A DNA stretch of 64,000 bases from Pseudomonas pharyngis. Its GTDB lineage: Bacteria; Pseudomonadota; Gammaproteobacteria; Pseudomonadales; Pseudomonadaceae. The position numbers were made by a program, and so were the translations under genes. The notes below the pieces were generated by a model that made no database searches, was not told where the DNA came from, and worked only from the letters and a program-made list of their open reading frames with translations. Positions within the stretch are counted from its first letter, which is position 1, and every line of letters starts with the position of its first letter. The DNA lies in the NCBI RefSeq assembly GCF_021602345.1, contig NZ_BQID01000005.1, positions 124,001 through 188,000 of the forward strand, written 5' to 3'. Shown one piece after another: positions 55,681 through 64,000 of the stretch.

Positions 55681-57084
55681 ATGAAACCGCGCTTCAGTTT
55701 GTTGACCGTGTGCCTGATTCTCAGCGCCTGCGCCAATCCCCTTCAGCGTCCGGACAGCGGCTTGCAGCCTCCCGCCGCGTGGCAGTCAGCGCAGGCTGCC
55801 AGCACTGCCCGCAACAACCCGCAATGGTGGACGCAGTTCGGCAGCCAGGAGCTCGATCGCCTGATCGAACAGGCTCGCACTGGCAGTTTCGACCTCGCCG
55901 CCGCCATGGCACGGGTACGCCAGGCCCAGGCCGGCACCGTGATCGCCGGCGGCTCACAATTGCCTGAAGTGCAGGCCACGCTCAATGCCAATCGGCAGAA
56001 ACTGTTACGCGGCAAGGGCTACAGCCAATTGGACGCCGACAGCAGTAACAAGGCCGTGGATTACTTCGACGCCAATCTGAATGCCAGTTACGAAATCGAC
56101 TTTTGGGGTGGCAAACAAGCCTCTCGCGACAGTGCGCAATTCGCCTTGCAGGCCAGCGAGTTCGATCGTGCCACGGTGGAGCTGACCTTGTTCGGCAGTG
56201 TCGCCGACACCTATGCGCAAACCTTGTCGCTGCGCGAGCAGAGCCGCATTGCCGAGCTCAATCTGGCCAACGCGCAAAGCGTTTTGAAACTGGTGCAAAC
56301 ACGTTTTGACTCAGGCTCAGCCACCGCCCTGGAACTGGCTCAGCAGAAAAGCCTGGTAGCGGCCCAGCAACGGCAATTGCCGCTGGTGCAACAACAGGCC
56401 CGGGACGCTTCGATCAGCCTCGCAGCCCTGCTGGGTCGCCCGGTTCAGGCTCTCGTGCTGAACCGGGAATCGTTCGATCAACTGCATTGGCCGGAAATCG
56501 CCACTGGCGTGCCAAGCGATCTGCTCAATCGCCGCCCGGACATCGCGCGCGCCGAAGCGCAACTGGCCGCCGCCGAGGCCGACGTAAAGGTTGCCCGCGC
56601 TGCCATGCTGCCGACTGTCAGCCTCAGTGCCGATATCGGCTCCGGGGCCGACCAGTTCCGCGACGTTCTGCGCAACCCCTTCTACAACCTGACCGCCGGA
56701 TTGATCGGGCCGATCTTCAATAACGGTCGTCTCGGCGCAGAGCGCGACAAAGCCACTGCGCGCCAGGAAGAACTGCTGCAGAACTATCGCGGCGCGATCA
56801 TCAATGGCTTCGCCGATGTCGAAAAAGCCTTGAACAGCATTCGCGGCCTCGACGAGCAACGGCAATGGCAAAGCGAGGAGCTGCGGCAAGCGCAAACGGC
56901 GTTCGACATCGCCCAGAGTCGCTACCAGGCCGGCGCAGAGGATTTGCTGACGGTGCTGGAAACCCAACGCACGCTCTATGCCGCGCAGGATTTGAATGTG
57001 CAGTTGAGATTGTCACGAATGCAGGCAAGCATTGCCTTGTACAAGGCATTAGGCGGCGGCTGGCAGGTACTGGCATCGCGCTGA
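55681..57084 (+). CDS. opmQ: OpmQ, outer-membrane factor of the pyoverdine efflux pump
   Basis: 467 residues from the ATG giving MKPRFSLLTVCLILSACANPLQ. The lipobox LSAC (cysteine at residue 16) marks a lipoprotein. Two TolC-type outer-membrane-factor repeats follow, with the NASYEIDFWGGKQASRDSAQFALQASE and LNRRPDIARAEAQLAAAEADVKVARAAMLPTVSLSADIG signatures and ARYQAG-like RYQAGAEDLLTVLETQR near the end. Last gene of the pvdRT-opmQ operon; a hairpin follows. Confidence 0.95.
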   Translation: MKPRFSLLTVCLILSACANPLQRPDSGLQPPAAWQSAQAASTARNNPQWWTQFGSQELDRLIEQARTGSFDLAAAMARVRQAQAGTVIAGGSQLPEVQATLNANRQKLLRGKGYSQLDADSSNKAVDYFDANLNASYEIDFWGGKQASRDSAQFALQASEFDRATVELTLFGSVADTYAQTLSLREQSRIAELNLANAQSVLKLVQTRFDSGSATALELAQQKSLVAAQQRQLPLVQQQARDASISLAALLGRPVQALVLNRESFDQLHWPEIATGVPSDLLNRRPDIARAEAQLAAAEADVKVARAAMLPTVSLSADIGSGADQFRDVLRNPFYNLTAGLIGPIFNNGRLGAERDKATARQEELLQNYRGAIINGFADVEKALNSIRGLDEQRQWQSEELRQAQTAFDIAQSRYQAGAEDLLTVLETQRTLYAAQDLNVQLRLSRMQASIALYKALGGGWQVLASR

Positions 57085-57096
57085 CCTGCAAGTGCA

Positions 57097-57170
57097 ATCG
57101 CCAGCAGGCCGGGCCCCACCACATTCATCGGTGCAGCTGAATGGGTGGGGGGGGCAAGCCTGCTGGCGAT
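57097..57170. repeat. Long inverted repeat between convergent opmQ and pvdP
   Basis: ATCGCCAGCAGGC (57097-57109) and GCCTGCTGGCGAT (57158-57170) pair perfectly over 13 bases, with inner CCCCACC / GGTGGGG also complementary. It is a REP-like structure that may serve both operons as a bidirectional end. Confidence 0.78.
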
Positions 57171-57186
57171 GGCAGTGAATACCGTC

Positions 57187-58815
57187 TCAGACCGGAGTCT
57201 GTCTGGGCTTCAGATGACGCGCATACCACGGACGCTGCGGCACCTTGCGCAACAACGACGACAACACTTTCTCGTCATCGCTGAAGGTGATGCGCAGGGC
57301 CAGCTTCATGGTTTCCGGATCCATCTCCACTGACTTGCCTGGCTGCAGGCCCGGTACCGTGCTGCAGCCGTGGGTGCTCGGCCCAAGCCATGGGTCGGCG
57401 ACTTCCACCCAGCGTCCCGGTGCAAACCACGGCACGCCATTGACCTGCAAGCGACTGACTTCGCCCGGATGAAAGCGCTCGTGCGCGCGGAACCAGTCTT
57501 CCAGACGATCATCGATCCAGCCATGGAACGCCCAGAACACCGGGCTCACATGAGAGGAGAACGGATCGCCCAGGAAATCGTTTTCAGCGGCGTACCAACG
57601 CGCGGAAAAATCGGCCGGATCACGCGCAAACGGCACCGGGTGACCGTTGGAGGGATCGCGCGGCACAGACGCCCAGCGCATGTGCAGCCAGTCGTGCAGC
57701 CCCAGCTCAACCTCCGAGCCGAACTGCCCCAAGGTCAGTTTGGCCAGGTAGCGCGGGTCACGGTAGCGCGATTCCCACACCAGGAAATTACTGTGATAAG
57801 TCTCGGCCGTCTTGATGTCGCTGACCCATTGCGAGTATTCGTCATCGTCCTCGGCCAGCCAGGTCGGCGGCAGCGAAGTGCCGTCGTGATTGTCGAAATA
57901 ATCGGCAAAACCCTGGCGATCGCGGATCAATTCCGGCTGCGGCAGGGGAAAATGCTGCCACGACGGCAGATCCTGCATTGATCGCGCCGTGCCCAGCATG
58001 TGCCGGTGCATGAAGAAGAAATCGATACCCGAGCCATTGCGATCCTTGCGCGGGCCACGGGCGTCGCGCTCCTTGCCACGCGGGCCAGGCTGCCAGCCGA
58101 TACCGCGCAGGGCGCCGCGTTTTTCCTCGCTCAAGGTGTGCCACTTGTCGCGGCTGGCGTGCCAGAGTTGGTGGAACAGGCGGTGCTCGGGGGAGATCAG
58201 CCAGGCCAGCAACGTCGGGTTCAACCCGGCCCGCTCGCGTGCCTCGGGGAACATGCGTTTTACGGCAATAAAACGATTGTCCTGCGCCGGCAGCATTAAC
58301 GGCCGATCCAGTCTGAGGACGCGCCCGCTGAGGCTGCCGCTGCCGGCGTTGCCGAACCCGCCCCAGACTTCATCCAGCGCCATGTTGAATTCGTAGTCCG
58401 GTGCACCGTCGGCCGCCGATGCGCTGACCAGACGCCAGCTCAACTGCGAGGCTTTGACATCGGCGAGGTCCGCGAGAATGCGGTAGCGCGGCGCCTGAGG
58501 CGAGCGCAAACGCTCGGCCGTGTCGAGAAAGCCGATAACGCCGCGCCCTTTGTGGGCCACATCGAGAAACACTTCCAGACCGTCCCTGGGCAAACCCGCG
58601 ATACCGGCGTCATGGCCCTCGAAACGAATCTGCCAGATACCGCGCAGCGCATCCGCCAGGCGTTGCCCGGCAACATCCGCGATGTCGAACGACGCCTCAC
58701 CCGGGGTGATCGTCGGATCCGGCTTCGTCCATTCACGATGCCCAAAATACGCTGCTGGCACAGCGGCGCCGGTCAGTGCCAGGCCCGCCATGAACCATCG
58801 TCGAGAAATCTTCAT
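57187..58815 (-). CDS. pvdP: PvdP, periplasmic tyrosinase of pyoverdine maturation
   Basis: 542 residues from the ATG giving MKISRRWFMAGLALTGAAVPAAYFG, a twin-arginine signal. In P. aeruginosa PvdP is a copper tyrosinase that oxidises the tyrosine of ferribactin and closes the chromophore rings. Histidine-rich copper-site segments are visible (ISPEHRLFHQLWHASRDKWH, DFFFMHRHMLG, LHDWLHMRW, SSHVSPVFWAFHGWIDDRLEDWFRAH). Single minus-strand gene facing opmQ; its PvdS box overlaps the region shared with pvdM. Confidence 0.95.
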   Translation of the reverse strand: MKISRRWFMAGLALTGAAVPAAYFGHREWTKPDPTITPGEASFDIADVAGQRLADALRGIWQIRFEGHDAGIAGLPRDGLEVFLDVAHKGRGVIGFLDTAERLRSPQAPRYRILADLADVKASQLSWRLVSASAADGAPDYEFNMALDEVWGGFGNAGSGSLSGRVLRLDRPLMLPAQDNRFIAVKRMFPEARERAGLNPTLLAWLISPEHRLFHQLWHASRDKWHTLSEEKRGALRGIGWQPGPRGKERDARGPRKDRNGSGIDFFFMHRHMLGTARSMQDLPSWQHFPLPQPELIRDRQGFADYFDNHDGTSLPPTWLAEDDDEYSQWVSDIKTAETYHSNFLVWESRYRDPRYLAKLTLGQFGSEVELGLHDWLHMRWASVPRDPSNGHPVPFARDPADFSARWYAAENDFLGDPFSSHVSPVFWAFHGWIDDRLEDWFRAHERFHPGEVSRLQVNGVPWFAPGRWVEVADPWLGPSTHGCSTVPGLQPGKSVEMDPETMKLALRITFSDDEKVLSSLLRKVPQRPWYARHLKPRQTPV

Positions 58816-58860
58816 TGCCCTACCTGTGTCAGCCATGAAGCAGGCTTTATCCAAGCTAGA

Positions 58861-58884
58861 ACGTTTGTTGCAGAGGTAAATTTA
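58861..58884 (-). promoter_or_regulatory. Iron-starvation (PvdS) box of pvdP
   Basis: TAAAT (58880-58884), 16 bases, CGT (58861-58863) on the minus strand, 46 bases before the pvdP start codon. Confidence 0.9.
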
Positions 58885-58951
58885 TGGCGCCCCGAAAAGT
58901 TCGCAGCCTTCGGCAGTGCCTGAATCGGGCTGCGTTCTTTTCAGCCAGGCC

Positions 58952-58975
58952 TAAATTACCCGGCTGCCCAGTCGT
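58952..58975 (+). promoter_or_regulatory. Iron-starvation (PvdS) box of pvdM-pvdN-pvdO
   Basis: TAAAT (58952-58956), 16 bases, CGT (58973-58975), about 57 bases before pvdM. Confidence 0.9.
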
Positions 58976-59031
58976 TCCACCCAAATAGCGAAGGCCCCTG
59001 CGCCCGCAACTCGACGGCGAACCTGACTGAG

Positions 59032-60387
59032 ATGGCAATGACAACACCACGTTCGAAAAAGGCTCTTTACATTGGCCTGCCGCTGGCCCTGGCGATCAGC
59101 GCTGCCGCAGGCTTTGCGGTCTGGGAACACTGGTTCAAGGACAATCCCGGCTACCCGGTCAAAGTCATGCAGCAAGCCGATGAGTTGCAGGATCGGATCA
59201 TTTCGTTCGATAGCCACATCACCGTGCCGCTGGATTTCGGCACAGCCGGCAACGAAGCCGACAAGGATGGCAGCGGCCAGTTCGATCTGGTGAAAACCGC
59301 CCGCGGGCGCCTGTCCGGTGCCGCCCTGACGATCTTCGGCTGGCCGGAAATCTGGAACGGCGCCAACGCGCCACACCGTCCCACCGCCGGTTTTGTAGAA
59401 GAGGCCCGCTTCGAACAGGAAACCCGCTACAAGATCATCAGCACCCTGGTCCGCGATTTCCCCAATCAGGTCGCCATCGCCTACACCCCGGACGATTTCC
59501 GCCGCCTGCATGGCGAAGGCAAGTTTGCGATTTTCATCAGCATGCTCAACGCCTATCCACTGGGCAACGATCTCAACGCCCTGGACAAGTGGGCCGCACG
59601 GGGCATGCGCATGTTCGGCTTCAGTTACGTGGGCAACAACGACTGGGCCGACTCTTCGCGCCCCCTGCCGTTTTTCAATGACACCCGCGATGCGCTTGGC
59701 GGTCTGTCGGACATTGGCAAACAGGCCGTGCATCGGCTCAACGATCTGGGCGTGATCATCGACGTCTCGCAGATGTCGACCAAGGCCCTGGAACAAGTCG
59801 CACAACTGAGCCGCGCACCAATCGTGGCCTCCCATTCGGCTCCCCGGGCGCTGGTGGATATCCCGCGCAATATCAGCGACCAGGAAATGCAACTGATCAA
59901 GAACAGCGGCGGCGTCGTGCAGATTGTCGGTTTCCCGACTTACCTGCGCCCGTTGAGCCAGGCCACCCAGGACAAGCTCAACGCCTTGCGTGCGAAGTTT
60001 GATCTGCAGCCGCTGCAGGGCCTGGAAATGGCCTTGATGCCTGGCGACCCGATCATCACTGTGTGGCCGGAACAACGCTTTGGCGAGTACGCCGGCCAGC
60101 TCTATTCAATCGTCGACGAAGAACCCAAGGCCAACCTCAAGGACTTCGGTGACGCCATTGATTACGCCGTGAAGAAAATCGGCATCGACCATGTCGGCAT
60201 CAGTTCCGACTTCAACGATGGCGGCGGCCTGGATGGCTGGAAGGACGTCAGCGAAGCGCGCAACGTAACCGCCGAGCTGATCTCGCGTGGGTACAGCGAG
60301 GCCGACATCGCCAAATTGTGGGGCGGCAACTTCTTGCGGGTCTGGGAACAGGTACAAAAATCCTCCAGGCCTGTGGTCAACCGCTGA
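59032..60387 (+). CDS. pvdM: PvdM, dipeptidase-family pyoverdine maturation protein
   Basis: 451 residues (an ATG two codons later is an equally good start). N-terminal membrane anchor or signal (KALYIGLPLALAISAAAGFAVW). Renal-dipeptidase (M19) fold: IISFDSHITVPLDF, MFGFSYVGNNDWADS, DVSQMSTKALEQVAQLSRAPIVASHSAPRAL and IDHVGISSDFNDGG. It is needed in the periplasm for oxidation of ferribactin during maturation; peptidase activity is not established. First gene of the pvdMNO run. Confidence 0.94.
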   Translation: MAMTTPRSKKALYIGLPLALAISAAAGFAVWEHWFKDNPGYPVKVMQQADELQDRIISFDSHITVPLDFGTAGNEADKDGSGQFDLVKTARGRLSGAALTIFGWPEIWNGANAPHRPTAGFVEEARFEQETRYKIISTLVRDFPNQVAIAYTPDDFRRLHGEGKFAIFISMLNAYPLGNDLNALDKWAARGMRMFGFSYVGNNDWADSSRPLPFFNDTRDALGGLSDIGKQAVHRLNDLGVIIDVSQMSTKALEQVAQLSRAPIVASHSAPRALVDIPRNISDQEMQLIKNSGGVVQIVGFPTYLRPLSQATQDKLNALRAKFDLQPLQGLEMALMPGDPIITVWPEQRFGEYAGQLYSIVDEEPKANLKDFGDAIDYAVKKIGIDHVGISSDFNDGGGLDGWKDVSEARNVTAELISRGYSEADIAKLWGGNFLRVWEQVQKSSRPVVNR

Positions 60388-60415
60388 CACCTCTTCGAAC
60401 AAGCGATCTGATCTC

Positions 60416-61696
60416 ATGACCAACCGTCGTTCTTTCCTCAAACAGGCCGGCATCCTTGCCGCCGGCCTGCCCTTGGGCGCTGCCGTCAACCTGCCGGCCG
60501 GCGCCGCCAATCCACAACCGCCCGCCGGAAACAAATGGGCGCAATTGCGCCAGCTGTTCGATCAGGACCCGGATTACCTGCATTTCGCCAACTTCCTCGT
60601 GACCTCCCATCCGCGCCCGGTGCGCGAAGCCATCGAGCGTTACCGCGCAACCCTCGACCGCAACCCCGGACGTGCGATGGATTGGGCTCTGGGTGAAAGC
60701 GAAAAGCGCGAGCAAGCCGTGCGCGAATGGGCCGGTCGCTACCTCAAGGCCAAGTCCGAGCAGATTGCTCTCACCGGCAGCACCACCGAAGGTCTGGCGC
60801 TGATCTATGGCGGCATTCATGTACGCGCCGATCAGGAAATCCTCACCACCGAACACGAACATTACTCGACGAATTACACCTTGGGTTATCGCCAACAGAA
60901 AGATGGCGTAAAGGTGCGCAAACTGAAGTTGTTCGACAGCAGCGCCAAAGTGTCCGTCGACGAAGTGCTGAGCAACATCGACAAAGGCATTCGCCGCGAA
61001 ACACGCGTATTGGGCATGACCTGGGTGCAATCGGGCAGCGGCGTGAAACTGCCGATCGGCGAGATCGGCAAACTGGTGGATCAGCACAATCGCCAGCGCG
61101 AGGAAAAGGATCGCATCCTGTACGTCGTCGACGGCGTGCATGGTTTCGGTGTCGATGACCTCGACTTCCCCGACATGCATTGCGACTTCTTTATCGCCGG
61201 CACCCACAAGTGGATGTTCGGCCCCCGCGGTACCGGGATCATTTGCGCACGTTCCAGCGAACTCAAGGACGTCACCCCGACCATCCCGACCTTTTCCGAG
61301 GCCACCACGTTCTCGACCATCATGACCCCCGGCGGGTATCACAGTTTCGAACACCGCTGGGCACTGGACGAAGCGTTCAAGCTGCATTTGGCGCTGGGCA
61401 AACGCGAGGTGCAAACGCGCATTCACGAACTCAACACCTACGCCAAGAACCGCTTGCTGGAACACCGCTCGATTGAACTGGTAACACCCCGCAGCGCCGA
61501 TTTGTCTGCCGGTTTTACCTTCTTCCGGATCAAGGATCGCGACTGCGAACAGGTCGCCGCCCAGCTCATGCAAAACCGCGTGGTGTGTGACGCGGTGGAG
61601 CGCGACGTCGGCCCGGTGATCCGCATCGCCCCCGGCCTGCTGAACAGCGAAAACGACATCGAGCGTTTCATGGCCGTACTCGACAAACAGCTCTGA
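60416..61696 (+). CDS. pvdN: PvdN, periplasmic PLP-dependent enzyme of pyoverdine side-chain modification
   Basis: 426 residues from the ATG giving MTNRRSFLKQAGILAAGLPLGAA, a twin-arginine signal. Aminotransferase class V fold: TGSTTEGLALIYGG, LTTEHEHYSTN, VVDGVHGFGVDDLDF and the PLP lysine in FIAGTHKWMFGPRGTGII. In fluorescent pseudomonads PvdN converts the glutamate side chain on the chromophore to succinamide. It starts 28 bases after pvdM. Confidence 0.95.
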   Translation: MTNRRSFLKQAGILAAGLPLGAAVNLPAGAANPQPPAGNKWAQLRQLFDQDPDYLHFANFLVTSHPRPVREAIERYRATLDRNPGRAMDWALGESEKREQAVREWAGRYLKAKSEQIALTGSTTEGLALIYGGIHVRADQEILTTEHEHYSTNYTLGYRQQKDGVKVRKLKLFDSSAKVSVDEVLSNIDKGIRRETRVLGMTWVQSGSGVKLPIGEIGKLVDQHNRQREEKDRILYVVDGVHGFGVDDLDFPDMHCDFFIAGTHKWMFGPRGTGIICARSSELKDVTPTIPTFSEATTFSTIMTPGGYHSFEHRWALDEAFKLHLALGKREVQTRIHELNTYAKNRLLEHRSIELVTPRSADLSAGFTFFRIKDRDCEQVAAQLMQNRVVCDAVERDVGPVIRIAPGLLNSENDIERFMAVLDKQL

Positions 61697-61726
61697 CACC
61701 CCGCTTTCCTTTAAACGAGATGACTC

Positions 61727-62620
61727 ATGAAACGTGATCTGTTGCCCCCTGCCCACGGCGCCAACGCGCTCAAGGCACTGGCCCTCGCCGCCCTCATGAC
61801 CGGTCTGCTGCCGACTGCCGCACAGGCCGCGACACCGCCCGCCGCGGGTAAGGTATTCAAGGACTGCAAAGACTGCCCGGAAATGGTCGTACTCCCGGCC
61901 GGCACCTTTACCATGGGCACGCCTGAGGATGAAGTGGGCCGCGAACCTGACGAAGGCCCGATGCATGAAGTAACCTTCGCCAAACCCTTCGCCATGAGCC
62001 GCTTCCAGATCACCGCCGGTGAATGGGACAGTTACATTCGCCAGAGCGGTGCAGTGATCGCCAACGGCGACACGCGCCCCGGTCGCGAGTGCATCGCCAG
62101 CAAACCGCGCTATCCGCAAACCTCGCGTCAGCCGGCGGTGTGCATGGATTTCCAGGACATCAAGAACTACGTCGCCTGGCTGTCGAAAAAAACCGGGCAG
62201 AAGTACAGCATGCTCAGTGAAGCCCAGCGCGAATACGGTGCCCGGGCAGGATCCAAAGGCCCTTTTCCCTTCCCGTTCGACGAGGGCAAAGGCTATAGCA
62301 TCGCCAAGCACGCCAACACCTACGGCCCGGCGGACGGTTACAGCTTCAGCTCACCGGTGGGCAGCTACCCGGCCAACGCCTTTGGCCTGTATGACATGCA
62401 CGGCAATGTCTATGAATGGGTCGAAGACTGCTATCACCCGGACTATAAGGGTGCGCCAACCGATGGCAGCGCGTGGCTTGAACCCAACTGCGACACCCTG
62501 CGCATTCGTGGCAATGACTGGGGGGAAGCGCCGGTATTCTCTCGTTCGGGCAACCGCAACGACATCGATCCGAAGACCCGCGGCGACTGGATCGGTTTCC
62601 GTGTCGTGCGTGAGTTGTAA
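61727..62620 (+). CDS. pvdO: PvdO, FGE-like protein completing the pyoverdine chromophore
   Basis: 297 residues with an N-terminal signal peptide (ALALAALMTGLLPTAAQAA, about 18-36). Formylglycine-generating-enzyme/sulfatase-modifying domain: PEMVVLPAGTFTMGTPEDEVGREPDEGPMHEVTFAKPFAMSRFQITAGEWDSYI, YSMLSEAQREYGARAG, NAFGLYDMHGNVYEWVEDCYHPDYKG, and final RNDIDPKTRGDWIGFRVVREL. Required for the last oxidation from dihydropyoverdine to pyoverdine in the periplasm. It starts 30 bases after pvdN. Confidence 0.95.
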   Translation: MKRDLLPPAHGANALKALALAALMTGLLPTAAQAATPPAAGKVFKDCKDCPEMVVLPAGTFTMGTPEDEVGREPDEGPMHEVTFAKPFAMSRFQITAGEWDSYIRQSGAVIANGDTRPGRECIASKPRYPQTSRQPAVCMDFQDIKNYVAWLSKKTGQKYSMLSEAQREYGARAGSKGPFPFPFDEGKGYSIAKHANTYGPADGYSFSSPVGSYPANAFGLYDMHGNVYEWVEDCYHPDYKGAPTDGSAWLEPNCDTLRIRGNDWGEAPVFSRSGNRNDIDPKTRGDWIGFRVVREL

Positions 62621-62646
62621 TCCGCAGTAACGCTTCTGCTCTCCCC

Positions 62647-62671
62647 ACGGTCGCCGCCAGTCGGCGACCGT
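62647..62671. terminator. Hairpin after pvdO
   Basis: ACGGTCGCC / GGCGACCGT, nine pairs with a seven-base loop, 26 bases after the pvdO stop. No T run follows, and the PvdS box of pvdE starts two bases later, so it could be a weak terminator or an mRNA-stabilising end. Confidence 0.55.
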
Positions 62672-62672
62672 C

Positions 62673-62696
62673 TAAATTAAGCTCCGGATCAGACGT
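62673..62696 (+). promoter_or_regulatory. Iron-starvation (PvdS) box of pvdE
   Basis: TAAAT (62673-62677), 16 bases, CGT (62694-62696), 42 bases before the pvdE start codon. Confidence 0.9.
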
Positions 62697-62738
62697 TCTA
62701 CAGGGTATCTGCCTTACGACCCAAGGAACTGTCCTGTC

Positions 62739-64000
62739 ATGACCCAGCCTACGCGCGGTGCAATTCATGAATTGTTCACCCTACTCAAACCTTTTCGGCT
62801 CGTCGTCGCACTGTCGGTCATTCTGGGGATGGTCGGTGGCCTGAGTGTTACGGTCCTGCTGGCCACCATCAATAACGCGCTGCACTCCGAATCCGGCCTG
62901 ACCCAAGGCGTGGTCGCGCTGTTCGGTGGCCTGTGCGTGCTGGCGCTGCTCAGCTCGATCTGCTCGGACATCGGCACCAACTATGTCGGCCAGCACATCA
63001 TCGCCACCCTGCGCAAACAGCTGGGCGAGAAAGTGCTGTCGGCACCGATCGAACAGATTGAACGCTATCGCAGCCATCGCCTGATTCCGGTGCTGACCCA
63101 CGACGTCGACACCATCAGTGACTTCGCCTTCGCCTTCGCGCCACTGGCCATCTCGCTGACCGTGACCCTCGGTTGCATGGGGTACCTGGCGATGCTGTCG
63201 TGGCCAATGTTCCTGATCATGGTCGTGGCGATCCTGATCGGCACTGGCATCCAGTACTTCGCCCAAGGTCGCGGGATCAAAGGTTTCTTCGCCGCCCGTG
63301 ACGCTGAAGACGAACTGCAAAAGCACTACAACGCGATTGCCGAAGGCGCCAAGGAACTGCGCATACACCGCCCGCGCCGCCAGCGCATGTTCAACAGCGG
63401 CATCAAGGGCACGGCCGATTTCATCTGCAAGACCCAGATCAAATCGATCAACACGTTCGTGATTGCCAAGAGTTTCGGCTCGATGCTGTTCTTTGTGGTC
63501 ATCGGTCTGGCGCTGGCCCTGCAATCGTTCTGGCCCAGCGCTGACAAAACCGTGATGAGCGGTTTCGTCCTGGTGCTGCTGTACATGAAAGGTCCGCTGG
63601 AACACCTGGTCGGCACGTTGCCGGTGGTCAGCCGCGCGCAGATTGCCTTCCGCCGCATCGCTGAACTGTCGGCGCAGTTCTCCTCGCCCGAGCCGCATCT
63701 GTTGCTCAGCGATCAGGGCAAGAAAGCCGAGCCGGTGCAGAGCCTGGAACTCAAGGACGTGCGCTACGCCTTCCCGGCCGTGGGCGAGGCCAAGCCGTTC
63801 ACGCTGGGGCCGGTGAACCTGAAGATCGAACAAGGCGACATCGTATTCATCGTCGGCGAAAACGGCTGCGGCAAGACCACCCTGATCAAACTGCTGCTGG
63901 GCCTGTATCCGCCACAACAAGGAGAAATCCGTCTCAACGGCGAATGCGTGACTGCCCTCACCCGCGACGATTACCGCCAGTTGTTCACCACGGTGTTTGC
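62739..64000 (+). CDS. pvdE: PvdE, ferribactin-exporting ABC transporter (C-terminus beyond window)
   Basis: The frame starts at MTQPTRGAIHELFTLLKPFRLVVALSVILG and is open to the right edge (420 codons seen; the family is about 550). Six membrane spans occupy residues about 20-285. The ABC domain begins near 330 (SLELKDVRYAFP), with Walker A IVGENGCGKTTLIKLLLG near 370-385. The signature and Walker B lie outside the window. It moves acylated ferribactin from cytoplasm to periplasm, where PvdP, PvdM, PvdN and PvdO act. Confidence 0.95.
   Translation, partial: MTQPTRGAIHELFTLLKPFRLVVALSVILGMVGGLSVTVLLATINNALHSESGLTQGVVALFGGLCVLALLSSICSDIGTNYVGQHIIATLRKQLGEKVLSAPIEQIERYRSHRLIPVLTHDVDTISDFAFAFAPLAISLTVTLGCMGYLAMLSWPMFLIMVVAILIGTGIQYFAQGRGIKGFFAARDAEDELQKHYNAIAEGAKELRIHRPRRQRMFNSGIKGTADFICKTQIKSINTFVIAKSFGSMLFFVVIGLALALQSFWPSADKTVMSGFVLVLLYMKGPLEHLVGTLPVVSRAQIAFRRIAELSAQFSSPEPHLLLSDQGKKAEPVQSLELKDVRYAFPAVGEAKPFTLGPVNLKIEQGDIVFIVGENGCGKTTLIKLLLGLYPPQQGEIRLNGECVTALTRDDYRQLFTTVF

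Noticed and set aside
60377-62311. Minus-strand open frame of about 640 codons opposite pvdN and pvdO
   Set aside because: The plus-strand genes have signal peptides, domain motifs and operon spacing; the antisense frame has none.

Overview
This window is chromosomal DNA from a fluorescent Pseudomonas (P. fluorescens group). The evidence is about 60% GC coding DNA, the gene order fimV / asd paralogue / asd / leuB / leuD / leuC / LysR followed by gltX, an EmrAB-type pump, uvrB and an aminotransferase (an order I recognise from Pseudomonas chromosomes), typical Pseudomonas REP palindromes, and a large pyoverdine block. The species cannot be fixed from sequence reading alone.

Layout. 1-8.6 kb: minus-strand run of fimV (cut by the left edge), a cysteine-less aspartate-semialdehyde dehydrogenase paralogue, asd, leuB, a methyltransferase, leuD and leuC, with a divergent LysR gene. 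9.7-13 kb: a five-PAS GGDEF/EAL protein. 13.1-18.2 kb: an Hsp70 (HscC) facing a J-domain protein and a DUF1266 protein, the same gene set as the E. coli hscC/djlB/djlC/ybeR/ybeU neighbourhood. 18.4-21.9 kb: ibpA with a sigma-32 promoter and a ROSE RNA thermometer, dusC, a thioesterase, a hydrolase and a TetR regulator. 22.0-24.2 kb: a duplicated Ala-Glu tRNA operon with its own promoter, then gltX. 24.5-31.2 kb: EmrAB-like efflux pair, uvrB, aromatic aminotransferase and two small genes. 31.4-34.7 kb: tRNA-Asn, an NCS2 purine permease, a BrnA-like antitoxin with a probable brnT remnant, and an arylamine N-acetyltransferase.

34.7-36.7 kb is the one clearly foreign segment: an AT-rich gene for an AvcD/DCD-type antiphage deoxycytidylate deaminase, inserted at the 3' end of xthA and bounded by a 17-bp direct repeat (one mismatch). 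Its upstream gap is where related systems encode the AvcI inhibitory RNA. 36.7-50 kb returns to core genes: xthA, a GNAT enzyme, a cNMP-gated MscS channel, pirin, dkgB, a BvgS-like hybrid kinase with a LuxR-type regulator and a degenerate receiver, mgtC-like and mgtA.

50.2-64 kb is a pyoverdine cluster: pvdA and fpvI (minus), pvdR-pvdT-opmQ (plus), pvdP (minus), pvdM-pvdN-pvdO (plus) and the start of pvdE (plus, cut by the right edge). Five perfect iron-starvation boxes (TAAAT-N16-CGT) lie before pvdA, pvdR, pvdP, pvdM and pvdE, and a Fur-like site lies before fpvI. Together these genes hydroxylate ornithine, export ferribactin to the periplasm, mature it there, and recycle or secrete pyoverdine.
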